NCBI GenBank assembly: GCA_023014485.1
Contig: JAJOZX010003315.1
Span: forward strand, 248,001 to 312,000
DNA length: 64,000 nt
Reading direction: 5' to 3'
Origin: Bathynomus jamesi
Taxonomy: Eukaryota; Arthropoda; Malacostraca; Isopoda; Cirolanidae
Numbering within the stretch: the stretch's first letter is position 1; each line of letters opens with the position of its first letter. This document shows positions 42,190 through 52,828 of the stretch, piece after piece. The notes under the pieces were generated by a model. It was not told the DNA's origin and did not search any database. It was given only the letters and a program-made list of their open reading frames with translations. The translations under genes and the position numbers were made by a program.

Positions 42190-43429
42190 GTAATAGAACT
42201 TTATGACCTGAAATTGCGTCATGACATGCCGTGAACGCGCAGCGACAACTAGCTCATGATATGATGCCTGCAAGCAAAGTAGAGCAGCTCTTTCTGCAAC
42301 TTCTGCTCTAGGAGCAAACAACATCCTGAGTGACGGCCAGTGTTAGCAGCGGCAGTGTTGAAACACATCCCCACCACTCTTTCACTTCGTCCCCAAAGTT
42401 GCAAAAGATTGAACACTGCTTATGCCTGCTGTTGCCCACTTCCCGAAGCTATTTTTGGCACTCCCAAGAGCTGGCAGTTGCCATCTGAGGTGGACACTAA
42501 GAGGGAAGCCGGTCCACCTGCTCGTTGTTGGTAAGGTCTAGCAGAAGTTTTCCGTCCCAGTGCATCATCACTGGTCCGGAATGGAATCCTTTTTTGGACC
42601 GATTCATCCTGCTGGCTGCGATGATGCTCTCGGCTGCGCTTCACAGAGGATCGGCTGAGAGTCAGTTCCTCGAGGTTTTGGCCAAGGCTGCGAGCTGTTT
42701 CCAATACACTGTAAAGCGCCATTCGGTCACTCACCCCCGTCCTGTCTAAGGCTAAAGATAATTCTGAGTTGAGAATATTCTTGGTCTGGCGTGTTCTTTT
42801 TTTGGGGGGGGAGAAGGACAACCTCCAGTGACTCCCTCAAGAAATTCGTCATCGGCAGAGCTTGAAGAAGCAAGTTCGGCTGTTTGGGATGTCGAGGCTT
42901 GCTCTTCGACTGCTTTCCTCCTTCGGACATCTTCCTCTGCTTTCCGCTTTGCAACCTTCTGCTCCTTCTCGGCCAATTTTTTGTCGACGGAGCCCATTAG
43001 GCCACGCCGACCGGGCTCTCTCTGAGCGAGAAGGAAGTCGCGATCTTCTTGAAACTGGATCATCTGGAGAGCGTTTCCATGTGCAATGTCGAACAAATTG
43101 TTCAGCTTGCTTTTGAAAGACGTCTCGTTTTGGACTTGTTTTGGATTTCGCCTTCCCTTATTCTTTTTCAAAGCCTGCCACTCTTTGAACAAGACCAAAA
43201 GCTTTTCCAAACAGTGGTCCTTCCGGCGTGTTGGTATGCGGGCTCTTTCCCAAAGTGAGAAAACTTCCTCCAGCACTTCGGCGTTTTGTTTGGTGTCTTT
43301 CTTATTCACATGATGGTGCAAAAAAAAAACACTTAGGACCTGGCCATTTGAAGGCAGTTTACTGCCTAAAATCTTTTGGTCCCGTTTCTCCAACAAGTAA
43401 AAACCACATGCTTTTGACATGACCGTCAC
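42190..43429 (-). pseudogene. X1 transposase-like protein, N-terminal half
   Basis: Begins MTVMSKACGFYLLEKRDQK, aligned with the start of X2, and continues FFLHHHVNKKDTK, LWERARIPTRRKDH, LNNLFDIAHGNALQMIQFQ and EDRDFLLAQREPGRRG. A charged region follows, then LALDRTGVSDRMAL, and in a shifted frame MHWDGKLLLDLTNNEQ, LLVSTSDGNCQLLGVPKI, FNTAAANTG and YFACRHHI. The aspartate of FDTTASNTG in X2 is asparagine here. Frameshifts near 42770, 42580, 42490 and 42240. The text stops at the right end of element Y. Confidence 0.82.
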
Positions 43430-43731
43430 CGTAAGTAAATGTAACCAATATAAACCAATGTATGGTATACCAATATCTATTAAAATCTATTTCATATAGC
43501 TATATTTAACAATCCAACCTGTGAGAGAGCAGAAAACGGCATTAATTAGCACCTGTAATAGATCATAGTAATGAGTGACTCTGAGAAGAACATACAGTAT
43601 AACCCCATGAGCGACCACTAATTATGCACCGATGTGAGTGAAAATTTTCACAATTTATTTTCTGTTATAGTGACACAGATTAGGCGAGTGGGAACTGGAA
43701 AAATCGAAAATTCGATTTTATTGACCACCCT

Positions 43732-43732
<1 letters not shown>

Positions 43733-43770
<38 letters not shown>
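43733..43770. repeat. (TA)n between X1 and X2
   Basis: About 38 bp of TA; it directly adjoins the TAGGGTG ends of both elements. Confidence 0.95.
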
Positions 43771-43773
<3 letters not shown>

Positions 43774-46700
43774 GGTGACACTTATTTTTGAAAGTTTGAA
43801 TTTTTATCGGGACGGGCGCGTTTCTGGTTCCATTTTGTCAAAAAATATCGTGTGTAAAATATTTTTGAAATAAAACAATATTTAGAACTGCCTCAATACG
43901 GTCAAAGTTTGTATATTTTCTCGAAAAGTAGAAATTTTAGATCATGATGTTCTATGCCTCTAGCAAATAAAATATCACTTCTAGTTTGTTCAAGCTACTA
44001 ATCTTGACCTAAAACATATAACTGGACTTCATACTTTCAACTCTAGGTCCCCCTCAACTCGAGTATTAGCCCCTCAAGGGGGGGGGGGGATCATGGGCGC
44101 CCATCTCCCTCTCATTGTTGCCTACTTTGCAGAGGTCACGGTGGACTTGCGGGCGGTTGGGAAGTCACAGCGGTGCTTCTCGACCACTTGTAAGAGGAAC
44201 TGCCTTTGGTCTTCACTCTTGGTAAGGGCCAGGTTGAAAGACTGCATCAACGCCACCCCGCGCTCCGCGAAGTCATTGACAACTTGAAGGGCCTGGACTC
44301 GGCGGGATGCGGCGATGAAGGCTGGGTCCGTCCGCCACTCCTCCGGATCCTTGAGCAGGAAGGCGGTGCTGATGTCCAGAACCTTGAAGAACTCCTTTGA
44401 TGTAGTCGTTGTGAACTTGGCCAATGTATTGTTGGCGATTGAGGCGGTGGACAGGTCCACATTGATACGCCGCGGGGGATCCTCCGATCCTTCCTCTTCT
44501 TCCATCGCTTTAATCATCTCCCGCTTTGTCGCCAAGTCGATACCCTCGTCGAAGATGGCCAGGGTGACGAGGCGCTCGCTCAAGTACCATAGGTGCCTGG
44601 CGAAGACTGTCGCCGTCGCCTTGGCCACCGCTGAGTCCGGATAATAGACGAGGGCCTTGAGCAGCGCGAGGTCCGCGGCTGGGGCCGTTGCCGGGAGCGG
44701 CGCTTTGTACCAGGCCGTCACGTAGATGGACACGGCGAAGATGGTGAATCGCCGGATTCCAGCCGCTTCGCCTGACGACATCTGAAACTGTTCCCGGAAC
44801 AGGAACAGTTTGATGGCATAGATGACTTTTGCCATCCAGCGCGCGCGATGGAAGGCGCCGGGACGAGCGAACCGGGCACCCCGCTTGTTCGGACCGCCCA
44901 GCACAATTACAGAGAGCTCCAGAAGTTCCCTGTAGTCATCACGTGGATGTTGACCGTCGAGGAGGCGGCTGAATTCGATCAGCAGGTCGTCGCGGGCGTC
45001 CTTCAGGTGCTGCAGCATGGTTCCATCCTCGAAGGGCTTCGCTTTGGTTTGATCGATGAAGTCCCACTGGGCGGCGAATCGTTTGAACAGGAGGATGTCA
45101 GGACCAGTAGAGGGACCGAGGCACGCCGTGAATGCTTTCTCGCACACCAGTTCGTGGATGTGGTGGCGGCAAGCCAAATGAAGCACTGTCTTCTCGAGTT
45201 TCTGCTCAATGATATAGCAAGCTCCTCCTGAGAGTCCTGTGTTTGAGGCGGTGGTGTCAAAAGAGAGGGCACAGATCCGTCCCTTGATGTCCCAATCCTC
45301 GAGGGCAGAGAGGACGGCTTCCGCCATGGCGCGGCCGGTGCCGTCGGGGAGGCTGGGCACAGCCAGAAGCTTGTCGACGTTCTCCCCAGACACCAGAACT
45401 GGAAGGCGATCTTCAGCAGGGCCTCCGTCAGCCGCTGGTACGATTTTCCCGTCCCAGTGAACGGTCAGCGGCACAGTAGGATGGAAGGCTGCCTTCATTT
45501 CCGCTGCTGCCATAGCACGGAACTTTGCTCGGTCGCGGCGGGAGGATTCGCGGTTCAAGACCAGCTCCTCAGGGTCGTGGCCCAAGCTCCTCGCAGCCGC
45601 CGACAGCAAAAAAACACCTTCTCGGTCGGTAAGTTTCGTCCGATCCATCGCTGCGGAGAGATCAGGGGTGATCATCTTTTTTGACGCGCGGAATCGCTTG
45701 GGTGGTAAAGGGGTCGTAGATGCTTCTGCATTCGACGTGGACGGGCCTGGGAGAGAGAGCTCTTCCTCTTCTTCTCGGCGACGACGCCGTGTCGGTGACC
45801 GAGTCGGGCTGCTTGCACCTGAGCTGGAGCTCGATGCCAGTTCGAAGAGTTCTTCTCGGCTCTCTCTGTTCGCCCTTTCATCATCTTGCCGGCGGCTCCT
45901 TTCCGCTTCCTGTCTCCTCGCACGCTCCTCCTCAGTGTGCAGCGTCATGTCACGTGTGGAGGAGATGCGGCCGCGCCGCACCTCGGCCCTTTGTCCCGTC
46001 AGGAACTCCCTGTCCTCTTCGATTGTGATCATCGACATCGCCTGTTCGTGTGCGATGTCGAAGAGGCGGTCAAGGGATGAGAGGAACTCGGCCTCGTTCC
46101 TGATTTGGGTCACAGTGCGCCGTTTCGAGTTCTTGTTCAGAGCCCGCCACTTCTCGTACATTCGGAGAACCTTGTCCCTTGCGCGTTGGTCTTTCTGCGT
46201 AGGAATACGGGACCGCTCCCAGAATTCCTTGACTGCGGTCACTGTCTCAGCGGCTGCTTCCTTGATCGGCTTCTTGACGTCAAGGTGAAGGTGGAAAAAG
46301 TACTGAAGCGCCTGCTTTCCCGTAGGCAGCATGCTTCCTGTGATGCTGTGGTCCACGGTCCCCAGGAGATAGACTGCTGTTTTAGATCTTGTTGCCGAAG
46401 CCATCACGTCGTTTCAGAACTCACTGAAAAAGAGAATGAAACACTGTTAGTGTTGGCAAAACTCGTCCCAACCCATTTTCTACTTAGAATAACATGTTCT
46501 TTCGCCTGTATCAATATTTGGATAAACTCGTGTTACACCCTGTATAATACCTCATTTTAGTCTTCTGTACACCAGTGCGGAAGACTAAACCAACGACTTG
46601 ACCGTCCGTCTGTCTGTCTGTTATCATTTTTCAACTCAGAAACTACAGCAGCTATCGAAACGAAAACTGACATGATAACAGAACGCCATGAGTACTTTTC

Positions 46701-46863
46701 GACAAAAAGTATAAACTTTGACCTCGTTGAGGCAGTTCTAATTATTATTTTATTTCAAAAATATTTTACACACAATGTTTTTAGACGGAATGACACCAGA
46801 AATGCGCCCGTCCTGATAGAAATTCCCAAAAAATGAAAAACACCCCAAATAAGTGGCACCCTA
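43771..46863 (-). mobile_element. Element X2: apparently complete DNA transposon of unplaced superfamily
   Basis: Left end 43771-43935 and right end 46690-46863 are inverted repeats of about 165-170 bp (TAGGGTGACACTTATTT and TAGGGTGCCACTTATTT at the tips; GGACGGGCGC, GTGTGTAAAATATTTTTGAA, AACTGCCTCAA and GGTCAAAGTTT further in). Outside are TA runs, so a TA or longer target duplication cannot be read. One long gene fills the interior. Confidence 0.9.
44122..46407 (-). CDS. X2 transposase-like protein, 761 residues, intact
   Basis: One uninterrupted frame. Residues 1-145 are a conserved N-terminal region (FWERSRIPTQKDQRARDK, RLFDIAHEQAMSMITIEED). Residues 155-240 are a charged, Ser-rich segment, probably disordered. 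The core has D319 in VHWDGK, D384 in SFDTTASNTG, C413 and H416 in ACRHHIHE, and E715 in NDFAERGVAL. This order (D, D, CxxH, E) parallels hAT-like DDE transposases, where the second aspartate is followed by a CxxH pair about 25-30 residues later. The catalytic role is inferred. A Trp/aromatic-rich helical region lies between (RARWMAKVIYAIKLFLFREQ). The broken X1 gene is a diverged relative. Codon use is more G/C-rich than the surroundings. I do not recognise a named superfamily. The start at 46407 is the first ATG, with a second ATG right after it. Confidence 0.85.
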   Translation of the reverse strand: MMASATRSKTAVYLLGTVDHSITGSMLPTGKQALQYFFHLHLDVKKPIKEAAAETVTAVKEFWERSRIPTQKDQRARDKVLRMYEKWRALNKNSKRRTVTQIRNEAEFLSSLDRLFDIAHEQAMSMITIEEDREFLTGQRAEVRRGRISSTRDMTLHTEEERARRQEAERSRRQDDERANRESREELFELASSSSSGASSPTRSPTRRRRREEEEELSLPGPSTSNAEASTTPLPPKRFRASKKMITPDLSAAMDRTKLTDREGVFLLSAAARSLGHDPEELVLNRESSRRDRAKFRAMAAAEMKAAFHPTVPLTVHWDGKIVPAADGGPAEDRLPVLVSGENVDKLLAVPSLPDGTGRAMAEAVLSALEDWDIKGRICALSFDTTASNTGLSGGACYIIEQKLEKTVLHLACRHHIHELVCEKAFTACLGPSTGPDILLFKRFAAQWDFIDQTKAKPFEDGTMLQHLKDARDDLLIEFSRLLDGQHPRDDYRELLELSVIVLGGPNKRGARFARPGAFHRARWMAKVIYAIKLFLFREQFQMSSGEAAGIRRFTIFAVSIYVTAWYKAPLPATAPAADLALLKALVYYPDSAVAKATATVFARHLWYLSERLVTLAIFDEGIDLATKREMIKAMEEEEGSEDPPRRINVDLSTASIANNTLAKFTTTTSKEFFKVLDISTAFLLKDPEEWRTDPAFIAASRRVQALQVVNDFAERGVALMQSFNLALTKSEDQRQFLLQVVEKHRCDFPTARKSTVTSAK

Positions 46864-47159
46864 ATATATATATATATATCAGTCTTTTAAGATTATTAAC
46901 ATGAATATTTGTTTTTGGCTAGTCAGCAATTTTAAAAAAAATCGCTCATCGTTCCACGAAATTGGAACTATCGCATCAGAATTTCTAATAATAGACTATT
47001 TTCTTCTTTTCTCTTTTAAATTGTGTCTCATTCATACAATGATATTTTCTCCATTATAAAAAATGGGCCGAGTTGAAATGACATTTTGGCGTAATCTCTT
47101 TTCATTTTATTGCGAAATGTTGTTAGAAATTATTTTGAGTTTTTACCATCTACACTCTA
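46864..47159. other. Non-coding spacer
   Basis: A short (TA)n run then A/T-rich sequence without features. A lone ACACCCTGTATAA, like a mariner terminus, lies inside X2's right flank region at about 46533. Confidence 0.45.
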
Positions 47160-47264
47160 CAGGGTGACTGAAAAGTCGTGCCTCATAAGTAAATATACAG
47201 TTAATTCTTACGAGGTTGCGGGCTTTTGAATCGCGTTGATTGTGTTACCTGGGTGGATAGACAC

Positions 47265-47338
47265 GTTTTTAACCTAGTCTAAACTAACCACACTTTAACC
47301 TAACCTAACCGGGACTAATATACCCTATGACTTAACCT
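47265..47338 (+). repeat. CCTAA-rich interspersed repeat
   Basis: AACCTAGTCTAAACTAACC, TTTAACCTAACCTAACCGGG and similar phrases; degenerate versions of the TTAGG-type repeat continue at 47495-47700. It is interrupted by the 5S-derived SINE. Confidence 0.7.
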
Positions 47339-47496
47339 GGTTAGCGAGGTTAGGCGACGTTGGGTCTGATCAATAGTTGGATGGGTGACCGTCCTCCGCG
47401 TTCAGATGATGTACCGACTTGTGGTCCCCTCCGTCACACGATCTTAGCCGTTACGAAGGAGGTTAAACATCTCGAAGCATTATTATTATTATTATT
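47339..47496 (+). mobile_element. 5S rRNA-derived SINE copy
   Basis: The head GGCGACGTTGGGTCTGATCA and ATAGTTGGATGGGTGACCG correspond to the internal promoter half of 5S rRNA (box C region). The body has TTCAGATGATGTACCGACTT, GTGGTCCCCTCCGTCACACG and GTTACGAAGGAGGTTAAAC. It ends in a (TTA)n tail. Confidence 0.8.
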
Positions 47497-48442
47497 TAAC
47501 CTAATCTAAATAAACTTAACCAGGCTTAACCTATAACGTCACATTACCTAATCTAAATTAACTAGACCTAACCTAATCTAGCAGGCTAGTAGTACCCTAA
47601 CCCAACTAAGCTATAACCTACCCTAACCAAATCTAAACTAACCAGCCTTAAAGCCTTAATCGGGACTAACGTATTCCGTAATTTAACTTAATGTAACTTG
47701 CAGGGACGGTATCAGTAATATCTACCTTGTCCCTCAGTTGTAATGGGTATATGAGTGCCTGTCCATACCCCAGTAATGGGTATGGAAGACAAAAGCTTAC
47801 TTTTCTCAAAATTCGGCTGTAATTTTGTGTTAAAACTTAAAAAAATATATTAATTTTTAATGACTTTATTCAAATAATGAATAAAGTTTATGAATAAATG
47901 AATATTTATTGAAAAATACCTTATGAAGAAACCTTAAATAAAGTTTCACCAAAGCCTACCAATGTCAACTTAGTCCATGCTTACGTTATAATATGCGAAT
48001 AATTCTATACAAGCGATTTTAAACAGAAATTTTAAGCCAGATAGAACTTAACATTTACTTTAAGCTCACGAGACACTTAGATTTTTAAGGGCAGCTTCGC
48101 AAATTTAGTCTCACTGGCTTTGGATGTGAAGCTCAAAAAAAAGTATGACTGTGGTATTTCGCAAATTCATCAATTGACTGGCTTTTTTTGTTAAATTTCA
48201 CGAAAGAGTATGAAATTTTGCAGAAGAGTGGTCTGACTAGATACAAGTAGGCTTTGGTTCAACTTTACAATTAGAGTACGAAACTTCACTTTGAATCAGT
48301 GGAAATTATTTATTTGTATTTTACCGTCAGGTTGTTTACATTTAAAGTAACCTAATCTAATTATAGTTTTAAAAACTCCGAGTCCTAAAACGTATGCTAG
48401 GTTAACTTAATCTCACTTTTCGAGAATGTTTTAGCAATTTGA

Positions 48443-48443
<1 letters not shown>
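47497..48443. other. Non-coding sequence, CCTAA-like then A/T-rich
   Basis: Degenerate CCTAA phrases to about 47700, then no recognisable feature. No gene seen. Confidence 0.5.
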
Positions 48444-48477
<34 letters not shown>

Positions 48478-48490
48478 TATATATAAATAA

Positions 48491-48521
<31 letters not shown>

Positions 48522-48547
48522 TATATATATATTATATATATATATAT
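48444..48547. repeat. (TA)n microsatellite
   Basis: TA run with AAA interruptions. Confidence 0.9.
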
Positions 48548-49059
48548 CGAGTTCGGAAATTGTTCCTTCAGATACGTAGTTCATATTGTTGTCGTTGTAT
48601 TGTTCACGATAGTATGAATGGAGCTTCATAAACTCGTTCAAACGCAGATGTCGCAAAGCGTTTATGTTTAAATAATTTTGTTTAAGAGAGACAAATTATT
48701 CAATTTTATACCCTTTTGGGTCACCCTGTTTACACACTTCAGTAACGGATGCGTTGTTTGCCCTCCTAATTTCACCTTTTACAACTATTAAGGAAAGACA
48801 AGTTTGGGTTTACTCAAAGGATTCGTATGAAAGGGAGAGAAAATAGAAGTTATTTGTTGAGTTTTTACAAACAAACAATAATTTTATTGAAAGGAAATTT
48901 ATAACATTTTTCGCCATTTTCATACTTGGATGCGGAGGAAAAATATATATATTTATACGTAAATTCGTCCACCGCGAGGGATCCGTCATGTGTTGACAGC
49001 CACGCTGGCTGGTTCGGAATACTATCTGCATTATATATGCTACGTTTTGGTGTTATGTA
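48548..49059. other. Non-coding spacer
   Basis: No gene or repeat family recognised. Confidence 0.45.
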
Positions 49060-49323
49060 CAGGGCGTCCACAATGTCTTGTCGTCTCAGTAAAAGACTAA
49101 CTGATTTTCGTTTTTTTTTCAAACCCATTTCAAATGTGTGATAGCACCAACTATGCGATTGAACAACGCATATTGGTTCCAAAAAGGAGGTGCACCATTG
49201 AATCGGTCCTGGAAGACTGCACGAATGTTTTCAATGGTTTTGTCATTACGTGGTCGCTCATGGACATAGGTACTAAGCCAATACGCGTTGTTCAATCGTA
49301 TATAAGACACTGTGGACACCCTG
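49060..49323 (-). mobile_element. 264-bp MITE derived from a mariner-like element
   Basis: Ends CAGGGCGTCCACAATGTCTTG and the inverse of CAGGGTGTCCACAGTGTCTTA with TA flanks. The minus strand still encodes a short piece of a helix-turn-helix (ENIRAVFQDRFNGAPP), so the MITE arose by internal deletion of a mariner-like parent. Confidence 0.82.
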
Positions 49324-49872
49324 TATGTTGTGTTTCTTCTATGCTGTTATGTACGTTTTTTTTATTCTTGGAATGTGTATGGATACGTTATGTAAGTACC
49401 TTTATGTTGTGTATGTGACGATCGTATATAGTCTGTGGGGTAAACTTTGTGTATATATATATATATTTTTTTTTTTTTATTTTTTTTTTTTTCAAAAACT
49501 TTCTCAATGACCCTTCGCGGTCGCGTAAAATGCAATCAATCAACCAACTAACTAACCAACATTTCCGATAGTGGAACCTTAATGAAATTACATTCAAACA
49601 CATTCTGGGATGCGAAATATACCTGCAAATGCCAATATTAATACCCAATTTATCGATACAGCGGTATCTTAATTACCAATTAAAACACGGTCATGTAAAC
49701 CAATTTAAATCTGTCGAGTTTACTGGAATTTAATTTGGCCATTTGATCGTGCCAAGCGGGTAGCATTGTGCCTTCGTGTTAATGGAAATCGTTATGTACA
49801 AGTGGCATATTAACACCTGCATTTCCTGTTTTATGTTACTGTGCAGTGCCAGTTATAGAAATTGAATGAGCT

Positions 49873-49875
<3 letters not shown>
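49324..49875. other. Non-coding spacer
   Basis: Contains a T-rich run at 49464-49495 preceded by (TA)n. No gene seen. Confidence 0.5.
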
Positions 49876-49912
<37 letters not shown>

Positions 49913-49961
49913 TTTTCTGTGCTAATTCTTCTCTCTCTCCGTGAGTGGTCTGCATCCGAAC

Positions 49962-49995
<34 letters not shown>

Positions 49996-50010
49996 TAATA
50001 ATAACCTTTA
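49876..50010. repeat. (CT)n and (AAT)n microsatellites
   Basis: (CT)n at 49876-49909 and (AAT)n at 49966-50000; the latter abuts the 3' end of the LINE that follows and may be its tail. Confidence 0.85.
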
Positions 50011-51880
50011 TTAATAATGATAAAATAAATAATTTTTTTTCAATTTACAATGACATGAATAATTGTGAAGCTCGACTATTTATTTTATTTAATTTGGCCC
50101 TTAAGCTTTAGGCTTTACTGGGCTCTTCTTAAAAATAAGCAGCTAGTTGTTATAAATTAATAATAATAAATAAATAAATAAGTAAATAAGTATTATTAAT
50201 AGTTAAAACATGTATTACAATATTAAACAATATTAATGGACAATATTAAACAATATTAGTGGACATTAATCCTAGATATTTGTTAGTATGTCATTATTAA
50301 TCGGGATTTCAACTTGGTTTAAAACAAATTTACATTCACAATATTTTTTATATCGGCATGCGAGTCATTCCATAGTTTCAATCCAATGAAAATGGGTAGT
50401 TTTTGAGATGAAGACAATCTAAATTGAGGTATAACGAGCTTTGATCTATTTCTGGTCTGATCCGAGTGGATTTCTTGATGAGTTACAAAATATCTATTTA
50501 CCCATTGCAAATTAATGATTTTGTTCTTACATTCGTAAATAAAAATAAAATGTGCCAGTTTGGTTATATCGTTGAGCTTTAGTAGGTTTAGCTCTTTAAA
50601 TAATGCACTAGAGTGATCAAGGAAATCAGCATCAGATAATAACCTTATTGCTCGTTTTTGGATGACAAAGATACCATTTAATGTGTTGTTAGCGGAGTTT
50701 CCCCAAACAAGGGTGCAGTATGTTATATAAGGAAGAACAAGAGTATGATAAAGAGTCAATAAAACTTGTTTAGGGACTACATTTCTAAGTTTAAACATTA
50801 TAGCAACGCTCCTTGAAATCTTTTTCGCGATATAATTTATATGATCACTCCATTGCAAATTCTTATCTAGCATTACACCAAGAAATTTTGTTACAGCACG
50901 CTCCTTTATGGCGATTTCATTAACATTAAGTTCATCAAGATATACATTTCTTTTATTAGTAAAAATCATGAAATTTGTTTTACTGGTATTTAGGAAGAGT
51001 TTATTGGTGGTCAACTATTTCATTACACTGATGAATTCTGAATGAAATATATTCTTAGCTGTATTAACATCTTTGCAAGAAAAAGAGAGTTGTATCATCC
51101 GCAAACATTATGAAGTTCAGTATATCAGATGAACGTGGAAGGTCATTTATATATTAAAAATAATAGTGGACCCAGAACTGAGCCCTGTGGCACACCATGT
51201 TTGACAAGCGCTTTAGTTGAGCAAACCTTATTTACTGATACAAAATTATATCTATTGGACAAATAACTTTTTAAACCAATCACTGATTGCTCCTCTAAAG
51301 CCGTAATAATATAATTTATTAAGTAGAATATTATGGTCTATTACATCAAACGCCTTACTCAAATCTATAAATACTGATATCATTATTTCTTTGTTCTCCT
51401 TAGCTATATTTACATTTTCCATAAGATTTAAAATAGCCATTTCCGTTGTTTTATTATAACAGAAGCCATATTGATTTGGAGATAATAAATTGTAGGATTC
51501 TAAATATCGCCGCATTCTACTTTTTACAATTTTTAAAAAAAATTTGCTGAACACAGATAATGAACACACCTGCCCGTAATTTGTTGCTAGTGTAGGATCA
51601 CCCCCTTTAAAAAGGGGTGTTATACAACCAGTTTTTAGCATTGATGGGAATATTCCTTTGGAAATACTTTGATTGATAATTTTATCCAAAGTTACAGATA
51701 TCTTATCTTTAACAAGTTTCAATATAGGTACAGGAATGTTATGAATGTTATTTTTTGTATTTTTTAATTTACCAATAATATTCTGGACCTCAGTAGAGGT
51801 AGCAGAAACAAAAAAAAATGAATTTAGTGGGCTGGGTGGCATATATTCTAGAGGTGAGTGATTATTATTTATCAATTGTG
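50010..51880 (-). pseudogene. Jockey-type LINE, reverse transcriptase, 5'-truncated
   Basis: On the minus strand the N-terminal RT part is at 51875-51252: NIIGKLKNTKNN, PILKLVKDKISV, KTGCITPLFKGGDPTLATNY, LLSPNQYGFCYNKTTEMA and [17 protein letters not shown]. The next block, 51250-51050, contains a [15 protein letters not shown] stretch and FADDTTLF. The thumb is at 51014-50319: NTSKTNFMIFTNK, TKFLGVMLDKNLQW, YHTLVLPYITYCTLVWGN and IQKRAIRLLSDA. The RT motif set is complete with frame breaks near 51250, 51150 and 51015. The endonuclease is missing, so this is a 5'-truncated insertion with a 3' (AAT)n end. A different family from the other LINEs in the window. Confidence 0.88.
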
Positions 51881-52017
51881 AGCGAAGCTTATCCGCTACC
51901 TACGGGTGTCACCTCAAGTCGGCTGTAAAGCTGTTGTGGCTCCCTTATTTCCATATAACTCTTTATAACTCTCCGTATATACACAGTGTGTGTATATATA
52001 TATATATTTTTTTTTTT
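51881..52017. other. Unassigned spacer with short (TA)n
   Basis: Nothing recognisable apart from TA repeats at 51989-52006. Confidence 0.4.
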
Positions 52018-52200
52018 ACAGTCGTGGCCAAAAGTTTAGAATCTCTCACACATTCCTGATAAATTATTATTTTTTCTTTGCAATTTTGCGTTCATTTTAA
52101 AGTTTTTAAAATTGAAGAATGACATTCGTTATTAATTGGATCTTTCCTCGTCGATAGAAACGTATGTTAAATATAAATAAGAAGTAATTTATTACAAAAA
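52018..52200 (+). mobile_element. Tc1-like terminus
   Basis: ACAGTCGTGGCCAAAAGTTTAG resembles the terminal repeat of Tc1-like elements. Only one end is visible, so this is a solo terminus or truncated MITE. Confidence 0.5.
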
Positions 52201-52337
52201 TAGGTTGGTTGGTTTTTATCCTAAGAGTGATGCGGAATGAGAGTCGAGAGGTAGAGGCCGATTTGAAATTTAAAAAAAAAAAGGTAGAGTTTAGCCGTTA
52301 TTCCAAATTTTTCGGACAGTTTTTAAATAATTATATA

Positions 52338-52682
52338 CAGGGTATAGCAAAAAGAATGCACCCGATTTTATATTGAAGCTACGGGATAATCATACAAGGT
52401 AGGATTCAGAATGCACTGAACAGGCAAAAGTGAAGACTTATTTTTAGTGGAGGGGGGGGGGGGGCGGATTAAAGGTTTAAAAGTTACAGGTTCAAAATGC
52501 CTCAATTCAGTTTACAACGAGTCTTTATCGTTAAAGAAAATATCAAATGATTCTTTGTTGTTAATTTAAGCGAGACATTTTGAACCTGCAACCTGTAAAA
52601 AAAATTTTTTTATCTTGTATGGTTACCCTAGTTACCCTGCACTTTCAATTTGGAACCGGGTGCATGTTTTTATTGCACCCTG
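52338..52682. mobile_element. 345-bp MITE with mariner-like ends
   Basis: Ends CAGGGTATAGCAAAAAGAATGC and the inverse of CAGGGTGCAATAAAAACATGC with TA flanks. A G-run interrupts the interior at 52451-52462. Confidence 0.78.
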
Positions 52683-52722
52683 TACAATATAAAGATTATA
52701 CAATTCATACAATACAAATTTC

Positions 52723-52780
52723 AATTATTTTATTATTATTTATTATTATTATTAATATTATTATTATTATTATTATTTAA
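52723..52780. repeat. (TTA)n microsatellite
   Basis: Imperfect TTA/ATT repeat. Confidence 0.85.
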
Positions 52781-52828
52781 ATGTTGTCAAAATATAACAT
52801 TACGAATTCAATACTCTTCAATATGTTG

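Larger units (their letters stand above)
37618..43732 (-). mobile_element. Element X1: defective DNA transposon related to X2, split by element Y
   Basis: Ends TAGGGTGGTCCATAA and the inverse of TAGGGTGGTCAATAA lie in (TA)n on both sides. The two gene halves, 43429-42190 and 38812-37855, encode the same protein family as X2 in the right order. The interior 38814-42187 is foreign (element Y). Inverted-repeat identity beyond the first 15 bp is low. Confidence 0.78.

Noticed and set aside
45668..46288. Long plus-strand open frame opposite the X2 gene (and others at 44848-45460)
   Set aside because: Shadow of the G/C-rich X2 gene: low-complexity Ser/Arg translation, no domain, and the minus-strand frame has the conserved motifs also found in X1.
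47339..47400. Genuine 5S rRNA genes
   Set aside because: The 5S similarity covers only the head, is mutated in the promoter boxes and is always followed by the same unrelated body, as expected for a SINE.
47160..48728. A mariner-like element ending CAGGGTGACTGAAAAG and GGGTCACCCTG
   Set aside because: Only about 11 bp of the ends match, the right flank lacks the expected TA and there is no transposase remnant; the pairing may be chance.
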